NCBI RefSeq assembly: GCF_004378255.1
Contig: NZ_SNQG01000003.1
Location: 1-64,000 of the forward strand
DNA length: 64,000 bases
Direction of reading: 5' to 3'
Source of the DNA: Mucilaginibacter phyllosphaerae
Lineage (GTDB): Bacteria > Bacteroidota > Bacteroidia > Sphingobacteriales > Sphingobacteriaceae
This document shows, one piece after another, positions 42,468-50,584 of this stretch. Position numbers and translations under genes: made by a program. Under the pieces are notes generated by a model. That model was given only the letters and a program-made list of their open reading frames with translations. It did not search any database and had not been told where the DNA came from. The number at the start of each line of letters is the position of its first letter. Position 1 is the first letter of the stretch.

Positions 42468-43493
42468 TTAGTCCTGCCTTTCGCTTTCTTTGCTATTTAA
42501 CAATGAGTCTAACAGATCCGGGCTGATGTTGAGGTTGCCTATCTTATCGGCGTTCTCTGCCAATTGCCTGAATGCAAGCGAGATATTAAATTTAGGATCA
42601 GGATTATTATTTAATGCGGTTAACGTTTTCCAGTCAATATCCTTGTATGGCTTTAAGGTGGTTTCTATAACAAATCCTTGCGTTTCGGCTTCTTTTCTTT
42701 CATTAGCTGTTTTTTGTAATATCAACTCTTTACGCTGGTTCTCAACGGCTATGTCTGCGGTCAATTGCATTTCCCGTAGTTTGCGCTCGTTATCCGCCCT
42801 TTGCACCTCTGATTCCATCCTTTTTTCAGCTATCTGCTTTTGCTTTTCTTCAACAGCAATCTCCGTATTCAGCTCTGTTTCCTTGATCCTTCGTTCCTGT
42901 TCAACCGCAAAGTTACGGCGTTCGTAAATTGCCTGGTCTGCCTCTTGCTGCAGTTTTTCACGGGTGTCTGTTTCCAGGGCTCTTGCCATCTCAGGCGTGG
43001 CAGAGATCCCTAAGATATTTGCGCCTAAAATCTCTATACCCATCATACCAATAGCGGGCGAAGATTTTAGCCCTTCCATAATACGCTCTTCAATTGCTTT
43101 GGCCGACCGTATCGCGTCTTTTAGCTTAATACTATGGATATAGGACGATGTGGCTGTTTGCGCCTCATTTATAATGCGCTGGTTTAATTTTTCGATGTCA
43201 TTTTTTTTGTATTGCCCATAGTCGTTTACCGTAAAATCAAGCACATCTGCCAAAACTTTTGGCTTGCTGATTTTATAACTTATTTGCCCCTGTATATTAA
43301 CCGACTGATAATCATTGGTGGTTTCGCTAAATATAAAGGGCAGATCATTACTGCCCATTGGAATGGCAACAATTGAACTATTTGGTGCAAAGTAGAAAAA
43401 CGAAAGTCCGCGGCCTTCTTTTTTTATGTCACCATTTTTAAAATGAATAACATAGGTCATCGAGTCGAATTTTATGTGCTGGATTCCAAACAT
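42468..43493 (-). CDS. SPFH/Band 7 domain protein with long coiled coil
   Basis: This 341-residue protein has an SPFH (stomatin/prohibitin/flotillin-like) domain at about residues 1-180 and a strong coiled coil at about 180-270, rich in Glu, Lys, Arg and Gln (EERIMEGL, EKQKQIAEKRMESEVQRA). It lacks an obvious N-terminal transmembrane helix, so membrane association would be peripheral. A further short helical region lies at the C-terminus. It is the first gene of a two-gene unit with the NAD kinase-like protein. SPFH oligomers form membrane microdomains and scaffolds. The function of this pair is not known to me. Confidence 0.83.
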   Translation of the reverse strand: MFGIQHIKFDSMTYVIHFKNGDIKKEGRGLSFFYFAPNSSIVAIPMGSNDLPFIFSETTNDYQSVNIQGQISYKISKPKVLADVLDFTVNDYGQYKKNDIEKLNQRIINEAQTATSSYIHSIKLKDAIRSAKAIEERIMEGLKSSPAIGMMGIEILGANILGISATPEMARALETDTREKLQQEADQAIYERRNFAVEQERRIKETELNTEIAVEEKQKQIAEKRMESEVQRADNERKLREMQLTADIAVENQRKELILQKTANERKEAETQGFVIETTLKPYKDIDWKTLTALNNNPDPKFNISLAFRQLAENADKIGNLNISPDLLDSLLNSKESERQD

Positions 43494-43650
43494 GTTTAGG
43501 TAATTTAGTTACTGCTTAACTCCTATAAATCTGCTATTATTTTTTTACTAATTATAATTAATCCTGTCAATTTTTCTTTCCCCCTGCTGACACACTGTTG
43601 TCATTCGCCTATGGTTTCTTTGTATCATAAACTTAAAACAATAAAACGCC

Positions 43651-44154
43651 ATGACAACTACAGCAGCAACCGACACTACAGTATTAACAGCCGATGAGCT
43701 TTTAAAAAACTGGCAAAGCCACCGCGGCTTAAGCCGCAGGGTTTTAGCCGCCTTCCCCGAAAAAGATTTATTTGAGTTCTCGATAGGCGGCATGCGCCCC
43801 TACAGTGAACTTGCCGGCGAAATGATAGGGCTTGCCAGCGCCGGTATGAACGGTTTTGTAACCGGCAAATGGGAAACATCGCCCGAGCTTGACCATTTTA
43901 ACCACGATGCCAAACTCACTACCAAAAGCCAGTTCTTAGAAGCCTGGGACGAAGTGACCGACCAGATAGACGCCCTGTGGCCGCAGATACCGGCCGAACA
44001 CTTCCATGAAAAGGTAGCCGCTTTCGGGCAGTATGAAAATAGCGTAACCAACACCATTCTTTACTTTTTAGATAACGAGATCCATCATCGCGGCCAGGGC
44101 TACGTTTACCTGCGCGCCCTGGGTATCGAGCCGCCTGCATTCTGGGACAGATAG
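43651..44154 (+). CDS. DinB-family protein
   Basis: This 167-residue four-helix protein fits the DinB/YfiT-like metal-dependent hydrolase family. The third metal-binding His is in NEIHHRGQGYVYLRALGIEPPA, and the segment ELAGEMIGLASAG is near the first helix pair. These proteins often act as thiol-transferases or stress-induced hydrolases. It diverges from the SPFH gene. The exact activity is unknown. Confidence 0.87.
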   Translation: MTTTAATDTTVLTADELLKNWQSHRGLSRRVLAAFPEKDLFEFSIGGMRPYSELAGEMIGLASAGMNGFVTGKWETSPELDHFNHDAKLTTKSQFLEAWDEVTDQIDALWPQIPAEHFHEKVAAFGQYENSVTNTILYFLDNEIHHRGQGYVYLRALGIEPPAFWDR

Positions 44155-44197
44155 CATTTTGCCTTAGCCTGCCCGCCGTAAAAACAATATTGCGCCT

Positions 44198-44220
44198 CCC
44201 CTTCTCTGTTAGAGAAGGGG
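44198..44220. repeat. Perfect small palindrome between DinB and rlmF genes
   Basis: CCCCTTCTCT (44198-44207) and AGAGAAGGGG (44211-44220) pair perfectly around a 3-base loop in the gap between convergent genes. No T-run follows on either side. The layout resembles the elements at 12472 and 28641, so it may be a repeat that also ends transcripts. Confidence 0.6.
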
Positions 44221-44264
44221 CTGAAAGCCGGATAAGGCTAAGAGGAAAGGGCGATGCTGTTAAA

Positions 44265-45182
44265 CTAAAACCGCCAAACCAATATCCTGCTGGTTTTTTG
44301 GCCCTGCGACATAGTAATGGTTTTTATATCTGCCGCCTTATGGTAATCTAACGATTTGTAGCAGCCATCCAGCGTGGTCTTTTTAGAGATAAGTGAGGAG
44401 AACCATTTGCACGAACGCGCAAATTGCTTGCTTTCGGTGATCATGGTGTTCAGGAAACGCGGTTCGCCGCCATCATACCAAAGCTCGTTGTTACGGCCGC
44501 CAAAGTTCAGGTCGGCGCCTTTATCCTCCTGCCCCAGGTTTTTCCATTTGCGGGTAGATTTTTCTTTTACCTCTTTTGAGGACGAGTGGAACGGCGGGTT
44601 GCACATGGTGATATCAAATACCTCGCCCGATTTGATAACACCCTTAAATATACCCGAATAGAATGATTGCGCACGGATCTCGATATTGCCCGACAGGCCG
44701 TTTGCATCAACAATTTTTTGTGCCGAAGCTGCTGCTATATAATCCGCTTCGCTGCCAACAAAGTTCCATCCGTAAACCTTGTGCCCTATCAGCGGGTAAA
44801 TGCAATTAGCGCCCACGCCCACATCAAGTACCTTTATCGTTTTACCGGTTGGTACCTTACCGTTGTTGCCTTCGGCCAAAACATCGGCCAGATAGTGGAT
44901 GTAATCTGCACGGCCGGGTATGGGCGGGCAAAGAAACCCTTCGGGAATATCCCACTCGTTTACCCCGTAATGATGTTTCAGCAAAGCTTTATTAAGCATT
45001 TTAACCGCCTCGGGGTCGGTAAAATCTATAGATAATTCCTCAAAATCATTTGCTGCAACAAAATCCCTCAGCCTGGGCAAAGCTTTAATTAACCCGGGCA
45101 GGTCATACCGGCTGCGGTGCAGGTTACGCGGGTGTAAGTTCAGTTTTTCTTCGGGAAGTGCTTTAGATTTATCTGCCATCAT
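44265..45182 (-). CDS. rlmF: 23S rRNA (adenine(1618)-N(6))-methyltransferase
   Basis: This 305-residue SAM-dependent methyltransferase modifies adenine 1618 of 23S rRNA. The N-terminus LHPRNLHRSRYDLPGL, the SAM-binding DVGVGANCIYPLIG and the N6-methyltransferase motif CNPPFHSS are all present, and HPRN is a family hallmark. The start could be either of two adjacent ATGs (45182 or 45179). It diverges from the GyrI-like gene, with divergent candidate promoters in the 48-base gap. Confidence 0.93.
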   Translation of the reverse strand: MMADKSKALPEEKLNLHPRNLHRSRYDLPGLIKALPRLRDFVAANDFEELSIDFTDPEAVKMLNKALLKHHYGVNEWDIPEGFLCPPIPGRADYIHYLADVLAEGNNGKVPTGKTIKVLDVGVGANCIYPLIGHKVYGWNFVGSEADYIAAASAQKIVDANGLSGNIEIRAQSFYSGIFKGVIKSGEVFDITMCNPPFHSSSKEVKEKSTRKWKNLGQEDKGADLNFGGRNNELWYDGGEPRFLNTMITESKQFARSCKWFSSLISKKTTLDGCYKSLDYHKAADIKTITMSQGQKTSRILVWRF

Positions 45183-45188
45183 ATTTCA

Positions 45189-45209
45189 CAAAGTTAGCAA
45201 GTATATTTG
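45189..45209. promoter_or_regulatory. Back-to-back candidate promoters of rlmF and the GyrI-like gene
   Basis: On the plus strand TATATTTG (45202-45209) and on the minus strand TAACTTTG (45189-45196) both fit the Bacteroidota -7 consensus TAnnTTTG. Together they form a dyad, CACAAA (45187-45192) with TTTGTG. The gap between the two genes is only 48 bases. The two -7 boxes share one short region, so initiation in one direction could compete with the other. Confidence 0.5.
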
Positions 45210-45230
45210 TGATTAAACATTATACCAATA

Positions 45231-45719
45231 ATGGAGCCCCGCATTGCATCCCTTCCGCATAAAAAATTAATTGGCCAGCAGGTAAGCATGAGCCTTACGG
45301 CTAATAAAACCCACAGCCTGTTTAGCGGTTTTATGCCGCGCAGGCACGAGGTTGGCCATAAGTTAAATACCACTGTTATTTGTATGCAGGTTTTTGAGCC
45401 CGGCTTCGATTTCCGGAACTTTACACCGGCTACGGTTCATCAAAAGTGGGCCGCTGTTGAAGTTGCTGAATTTGATGACGTGCCGGCCGGAATGGAAACA
45501 TTTGAGCTTGCGGCAGGCTTATATGCCGTATTTGCCTATAAAGGCACAGCAGCAACATTTGGCCCAACCTATAACTATATTTTTAATACCTGGCTGCCCT
45601 CCTCGGTATATGAATTAGATAACCGACCGCATTTTGAAGTACTGGGCGACAAATACAAGAATAACGACCCCGAATCTGAGGAAGATATTTATGTACCGGT
45701 AAGGCTTAAAAGCATTTAG
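45231..45719 (+). CDS. GyrI-like/AraC effector-binding domain protein
   Basis: This 162-residue protein consists only of the small-molecule-binding (GyrI-like/SHV-type) domain without a DNA-binding part. FELAAGLYAVFAYKGTAATFGPTYNYIFNTWLPSSVYELDNRPHFEVL resembles the family from YAVF to the acidic Glu. Such stand-alone domains bind cationic amphipathic compounds. Its stop codon overlaps the stop of the convergent glucoamylase-like gene by 2 bases. It shares a divergent promoter region with rlmF. Confidence 0.85.
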   Translation: MEPRIASLPHKKLIGQQVSMSLTANKTHSLFSGFMPRRHEVGHKLNTTVICMQVFEPGFDFRNFTPATVHQKWAAVEVAEFDDVPAGMETFELAAGLYAVFAYKGTAATFGPTYNYIFNTWLPSSVYELDNRPHFEVLGDKYKNNDPESEEDIYVPVRLKSI

Positions 45720-47149
45720 TTTTTTATCCGTTTGCTTTTAAAGCCCAGGCGCTTTAACCCTTTTTGGATATCGGGGTTTTTCATAAACAGGTTCCAGATC
45801 AGCCCGCTGCGGTAATTCTCTATCATTACTACAATTGGCCCCTGGTCTATTGCCAGGTGTGTTTTAGCGTACCAGTTATGCGATTCGCTAAAGCCGTCGG
45901 CAAAACCATACGGTCCCCAGATCTTGTCGCCCAGGTCATAATAAAAATGCTTCAGCGCCTGCATAGCATATGCCGGCGCATACGGGAATGATGACAGTGC
46001 AGCCGTTGGCTGTATCACGCCATAGTCCACCTCGGGGCAATGGGCAACGTAGCCTTTATAACTATCGCCTGCAGTAAGGCCCCAGCAATTTGCGCCATAG
46101 CCTTTATAATGCTTTGGGTTCTCTATACAATAGGCGCGGTTTATCAGCGTATGGTTTTTGGTTTGCAGGGCGTAATCTACATCGTGGTCGTCTGTAAGGC
46201 CGTTGGGGTCTATCCCCATGTAAGTGTATTGCTCAAAAAACAGCGGGCCGCCTTTATCAAAATTGCCTAAGGGCAGCTCAAAGCCATAATAGGTTTTGCC
46301 ATTCTTCCAGCTATCCCTTTTCACCCAGCTGTTTTCATATAATTCTTTTGGGATAGGGTGTGTAGGCGATGCTGCCGATATAATGTAGGTAATCAAAGCC
46401 TCGTTATATCCAACCACCGGGAAATTCATCTGGAAATCATTATTAGGGCTCCAATGCCAGTACAGGTTTTTATTGCCGCTGTTGCTGTGCCAGTTCCAGT
46501 TGGCGGCATCCCACATCTGCTGCACCCGTTTCTGAAAATATCTTTCTTTGATGGTGCTGCCGTTAAAATATTCTTTAGCGCCCAACAGGCCCATCAGCAG
46601 GTAAGATGTCTCTACAATATCGGCCGCATCGTCAACCCTGTCAAACGCTATGGTTTTGCCGGTGGCCCCGTTCATAAAATGCGGATAAATGCCGTGGTAG
46701 CAATCGGCCTTAATTAAAAAATCTACAATTTTTATGAGGCGGTTTAATGCCGTGTCGCGGCCTATCCAGCCGCGGTTGGTAGCCACCACAGTTGCCAGGA
46801 TCCCCATACCGGTGCCGCCAATGGCGCAAGCCTCGGGGCCAAAGGTGCCCTTGCTCAGGTTGGGCTCGTCATACGCTTCATTTATATAATCCCAGTAATA
46901 CTGGGCCTTAACCGTATTGTCGCGTTCGCGGGCAAGCCCGCTTACCGGGTGGGCATAATGCCAGAAATAGCGAAACGTTTGCCGCTGCACAATATCAAGC
47001 AAAGCCGAGTCGCTGATGTTTTTGATAATGCCTACCGGGGCAATGGCATTGGGGCCTGCAGGCCTGGGTTGCGCGGCTTTTTTTACCTGCCCAAATGCAC
47101 TTGCGGCAAATAAAAGCACGGCAAGCATAAAAATAGATTTATTATTCAT
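45716..47149 (-). CDS. Exported glucoamylase-family protein (possible GH144 beta-1,2-glucanase)
   Basis: This 477-residue protein begins with a signal peptide (about residues 1-20) and matches the glucoamylase/DUF3131 family (PF10091-type) that includes GH144 endo-beta-1,2-glucanases of Bacteroidota. Characteristic segments are QTFRYFWHYAHPVSGLARERD, EACAIGGTGMGILATVVATNRGW and GWNEALITYIISAASPTHPIP-like stretches around residues 275-295. The C-terminal part contains GFADGFSESHNWYAK. Amylase activity should not be assumed from the family name. It is a single gene and its end overlaps that of the convergent GyrI-like gene. Confidence 0.82.
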   Translation of the reverse strand: MNNKSIFMLAVLLFAASAFGQVKKAAQPRPAGPNAIAPVGIIKNISDSALLDIVQRQTFRYFWHYAHPVSGLARERDNTVKAQYYWDYINEAYDEPNLSKGTFGPEACAIGGTGMGILATVVATNRGWIGRDTALNRLIKIVDFLIKADCYHGIYPHFMNGATGKTIAFDRVDDAADIVETSYLLMGLLGAKEYFNGSTIKERYFQKRVQQMWDAANWNWHSNSGNKNLYWHWSPNNDFQMNFPVVGYNEALITYIISAASPTHPIPKELYENSWVKRDSWKNGKTYYGFELPLGNFDKGGPLFFEQYTYMGIDPNGLTDDHDVDYALQTKNHTLINRAYCIENPKHYKGYGANCWGLTAGDSYKGYVAHCPEVDYGVIQPTAALSSFPYAPAYAMQALKHFYYDLGDKIWGPYGFADGFSESHNWYAKTHLAIDQGPIVVMIENYRSGLIWNLFMKNPDIQKGLKRLGFKSKRIKN

Positions 47150-47260
47150 GTGTTTAAAGGCAAATTTGTATAATTGATTAAACTAATGTAGGGTTTTGCA
47201 GGTACAATTAAAACCTGCCTGGCTGCCAAAACTAAACTGCAAATATTACCGTTTTAAAAT

Positions 47261-47857
47261 ATGCTTTTATTTAAATACCTTAAACGCCAGCTAAAAAGAT
47301 TAAAAATAGACCTGCTAACCCAACGCACTTTTTTAGCCGGCGGTGTGCCCAGTATCGATAATAATAACATCATTAAAACGGTAAGCACCAATTACGAGGA
47401 GCTGGAAATTATTTTTTTTGAGCATAGCCCGTTACGCCCCGGTGATGTGCTGATAGATGTTGGCTGCGGTAAAGGGCGGGTATTTAGCTATTTACTTTAC
47501 AAAGGATTAAAAAATAAAATGATAGGGTACGAGATAAATGAATCTGTTGGCCTTAACACCGCCAGGCGCTTAAAACAACATAAAAATATCGAGATAAGGG
47601 TTGATAATATTTTTGACGATTTCCCGCCGGATGGCAATGTATTTTATCTTTATAATCCTTTTAAAGATAAAATGATGGAGAGCTTTAGAGCCGAGATCTT
47701 AAACATATCGCACCGCAACCCGGTAATTATTTATAACAACCCGGTACATTTATCCCTGTTTGATACCGCCGACTTTACTTATCAATATTATGATTTGCCT
47801 GTGCCAGAGTATAACTACAAGTTTCAGTTTGCGGTGATAAAAACAAAACAAGGATAA
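47261..47857 (+). CDS. SAM-dependent methyltransferase, substrate unknown
   Basis: This 198-residue protein has the class I methyltransferase fold: VLIDVGCGKGRVFSYLLYKG is motif I, and YLYNPFKDKMM is motif IV-like. The N-terminal 55 residues are Lys/Arg-rich, perhaps membrane- or nucleic-acid-contacting. It lies between two minus-strand exported enzymes and stands alone. The substrate is unknown. Confidence 0.8.
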   Translation: MLLFKYLKRQLKRLKIDLLTQRTFLAGGVPSIDNNNIIKTVSTNYEELEIIFFEHSPLRPGDVLIDVGCGKGRVFSYLLYKGLKNKMIGYEINESVGLNTARRLKQHKNIEIRVDNIFDDFPPDGNVFYLYNPFKDKMMESFRAEILNISHRNPVIIYNNPVHLSLFDTADFTYQYYDLPVPEYNYKFQFAVIKTKQG

Positions 47858-47899
47858 AACCACCCTTGGTAATTTAGCTGTACCAAACTGGCTCTTTTG

Positions 47900-49669
47900 T
47901 TACGGCTTCTTAACATCAGGGGCCTGCTGCTTTAACCGCGACCGCACCTTTTTCACTTCCTCTGCTGTTACCAGGCTGCTATTATTGCCAAAGTTATTGC
48001 GGATGTAGGTAAGCACCTGCGCAATTTGCTCGTCCTTCAAAAAATCATGCTTAGGCATTACGCTGTTGTAGGGCTTATTTGCTACTTTAATAGGGCCCTC
48101 TAAACCCTTAAGCATTACCTGTATAGCACGGTATTTATCCATATACGGGCCACCGGTAACCCACTCCGAACCACTCAGCGGCGGGAACAGGTTGCCATCG
48201 CCTTTGCCATTGGGCTGGTGGCAGCCGGCACAATAATTTCTGTACAGTTTTGCCCCGTTGCCCAGCATCCCGCTCATCAGGTTATTGCGCAGTGGGTCTG
48301 GCCGTTTAAAATTCGAAGTGCTTTTTCTTGCTTCCATTTGCTGCAATTGCAACCTGGTAAACTTGTTTTTATCGCCTGTATAGCTGATGCGCCAAATTTT
48401 GCCTTTTTCGGTTTCTGATACGTAGAGGCTCCCATCCGGCCCCATAGCTAAACCCATTGGGCGGTAGCGGGCTTCGCTGGCGCTTATAACCGTTTTACGG
48501 CCCGTAAACCCATCGGCAAATACCTCCCAGTTGCCGGCCGGCTTACCATTTTTAAACGGAACAAAACATACAAAGTAGCCGCCCTGCGGGTAAGGCGACC
48601 GGTTAGTTGAACCATGGAAAGCAATAAACGCACCATTCCGGTACCGCTGCGGAAACTGGTCGCCGGTATAAAATAGCAGATCGTTGGGGGCCCAATGCGC
48701 CTGGAAAGCCATAATAGGCTGATTATATTTTTTGCCCTCGCCTGCTTTTTTTCCGTCACCTCCATACTCGGGGTTTAGCAGCTTCAGGTGTTTTATGGGG
48801 TCGTAAAAATAGTATGGCCAGCCGGCGTCGCTGCCCTCGGTTACCTTTAAAAATTCTTCGGCAGGCATTACTGCACTTTGCCAGGCATTAAACTGTTTGG
48901 GGAATAACATGTGCAGATCATCCCGCCCGTGGGCTACTACATACAGGCAGTTTTCGCGGGTGTTCCAATCCATGGCCACAACGCTGCGCAGCCCGGTTGC
49001 ATAACGTTTGCCGTCCTTTTGTTGCTGCCCCTGCTTTGCCTCATCAAACTGCCAGATGCCGCCATATTCGGCCAGCAGCGGGCAGCCCTCTATCCCCGGC
49101 GAGCCGGGTACCCTGTTCTGTTCCTGGCACGCATTGCTGGGGGCGCCAAAGGCAACATACATATGGCCCTTGCCATCAAATGCCAGCGGCTTGGCATCAT
49201 GCTCGTGCCGGCCGTTAGCGTCATGCAGCAGCAATTCGAGCGGGCCGTCCGGCACAAGTGTTTGCGGGTTTAACCTGGTGCGGTACACATTAGTTTCCGA
49301 GCTGAAATACAGATAGCCATTATGCACCCGCATGCTGGTGCCATACGTTCCTTTATCTTCATAATCGGCAAATTTGATGATCGTATCTGCCCTGCCATCG
49401 CCATTGGTATCGCGCAGGGCAGCATTACCGCCTGCAAAATCCGGAAAACGCAACTTTACATAGATATCGCCATTGGTGTTTACAGCCAGGTGGCGCGCGC
49501 TGCCTTTAAGGCTATCTACTACCACGGTTGCCTTAAAATGCCCGGGCAATATCAGCCCGCCATTTTTTTCATCATTGTTTTTTTTGCCTTTATCTAAAAT
49601 AAACGCCAGGTTTAAAAACAGGAAAGCTGCAACAGGCAGCAGTATCATTTGCTTTTTAAAAGATCTCAT
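47900..49669 (-). CDS. Sorbosone-type sugar dehydrogenase with C-terminal cytochrome c
   Basis: This 589-residue exported protein has a signal peptide or anchor (about residues 1-26), a PQQ/sorbosone dehydrogenase-type beta-propeller (about 35-440) and a cytochrome c domain with the heme motif CAGCH near 477-481. Electrons from oxidising a sugar could pass from propeller to heme in one polypeptide. GLRSVVAMDWNTRENCLYVVAHGRDDL is a family segment. It sits before the SGNH esterase gene on the same strand but 153 bases apart. The sugar is unknown. Confidence 0.86.
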   Translation of the reverse strand: MRSFKKQMILLPVAAFLFLNLAFILDKGKKNNDEKNGGLILPGHFKATVVVDSLKGSARHLAVNTNGDIYVKLRFPDFAGGNAALRDTNGDGRADTIIKFADYEDKGTYGTSMRVHNGYLYFSSETNVYRTRLNPQTLVPDGPLELLLHDANGRHEHDAKPLAFDGKGHMYVAFGAPSNACQEQNRVPGSPGIEGCPLLAEYGGIWQFDEAKQGQQQKDGKRYATGLRSVVAMDWNTRENCLYVVAHGRDDLHMLFPKQFNAWQSAVMPAEEFLKVTEGSDAGWPYYFYDPIKHLKLLNPEYGGDGKKAGEGKKYNQPIMAFQAHWAPNDLLFYTGDQFPQRYRNGAFIAFHGSTNRSPYPQGGYFVCFVPFKNGKPAGNWEVFADGFTGRKTVISASEARYRPMGLAMGPDGSLYVSETEKGKIWRISYTGDKNKFTRLQLQQMEARKSTSNFKRPDPLRNNLMSGMLGNGAKLYRNYCAGCHQPNGKGDGNLFPPLSGSEWVTGGPYMDKYRAIQVMLKGLEGPIKVANKPYNSVMPKHDFLKDEQIAQVLTYIRNNFGNNSSLVTAEEVKKVRSRLKQQAPDVKKP

Positions 49670-49822
49670 TTCGGGCAGCTATTTTGCAATATGGCTAAAA
49701 TTCATTTAAACCCCAATTAATCACCGGTTGTTGTTTTTGTTGCTGCGCTTACTGCAATGTTGCGCGGCGGGCCGTATCAGTTATATTCTTTAACGCTAAA
49801 ACCCCATGCTGTCTAAAAAAAA

Positions 49823-50578
49823 TCAGAGCAGTTCTTTAACTTTTTTAAGCCATTCCCTTGCCATCAGTTCGTGCCCGGCGGGCATGGGGTGCACCCCATC
49901 CCAGATCCAGTGCCCGGCAGGCGCCTTTTGTAAGGCTTTATTAAATGCATCCTGAAAAGGCACATAAACGGCATTGTATTTTTGAGCTAATTGCTTTACA
50001 ATACGCTGCCTTTTTTGCACTTCGCGGGCCCAGGTATCGGGGGCTTTGCTTACCATGCCTATGTTCAGTATAAACGGTTCGCAAAGTACCAGCTGCGTAT
50101 CCGGCAAGGTTTGTTTAGTTTGATCAAGCAGATTGCTGTAGCTGTTTGCAAAATCATCTGCGGTAGCCTTACTGCCCTTTACAATCACAGCAAATACATC
50201 GTTTACGCCTATCAATATACTCAGCACATCGGGCTTAAGATCCAGCGTGTCCTTTTGCCAGCGGGCGGCCAGGTCGGCTACGGTATTCCCGCTGATGCCC
50301 CGGTTAAAAAACCTGAAATCCCTTTCGGGATGCTCGTAATTCATCCTTGCGGTTATCAGATAGTTATAATCCTGCCCGTAAACATGGTTCCAGTCGGCAT
50401 CATAACTCCTGCCCCCGTCGGTTATAGAATCGCCCTGAAACAGAATGATCTTTGCATTTTTATGATCAACGGGACTGCCTTCTTCTAAACCCGAAGCCAT
50501 TATTATACCGGGTGCCGTTATTGCCGCGGTGCCGGCAAGCGCCAGCTTCCTGATAAAGCCCCTTCTGCTATCTTTCAT
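49823..50578 (-). CDS. Exported SGNH/GDSL hydrolase
   Basis: This 251-residue carbohydrate esterase-like protein has a Tat-like N-terminus (DSRRGFIRKLALAG). The GDS block with the nucleophile Ser51 is in QGDSITDGG, block II is GISGNTV, block III is GVNDVF and block V is DGVHPMPAGH, giving a full Ser-Gly-Asn-His set. The gene follows GH95 after 6 bases, so the two are co-expressed. It probably removes acetyl or other esters from the same glycan that the fucosidase-like enzyme attacks. Confidence 0.9.
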   Translation of the reverse strand: MKDSRRGFIRKLALAGTAAITAPGIIMASGLEEGSPVDHKNAKIILFQGDSITDGGRSYDADWNHVYGQDYNYLITARMNYEHPERDFRFFNRGISGNTVADLAARWQKDTLDLKPDVLSILIGVNDVFAVIVKGSKATADDFANSYSNLLDQTKQTLPDTQLVLCEPFILNIGMVSKAPDTWAREVQKRQRIVKQLAQKYNAVYVPFQDAFNKALQKAPAGHWIWDGVHPMPAGHELMAREWLKKVKELL

Positions 50579-50584
50579 GAAAAA

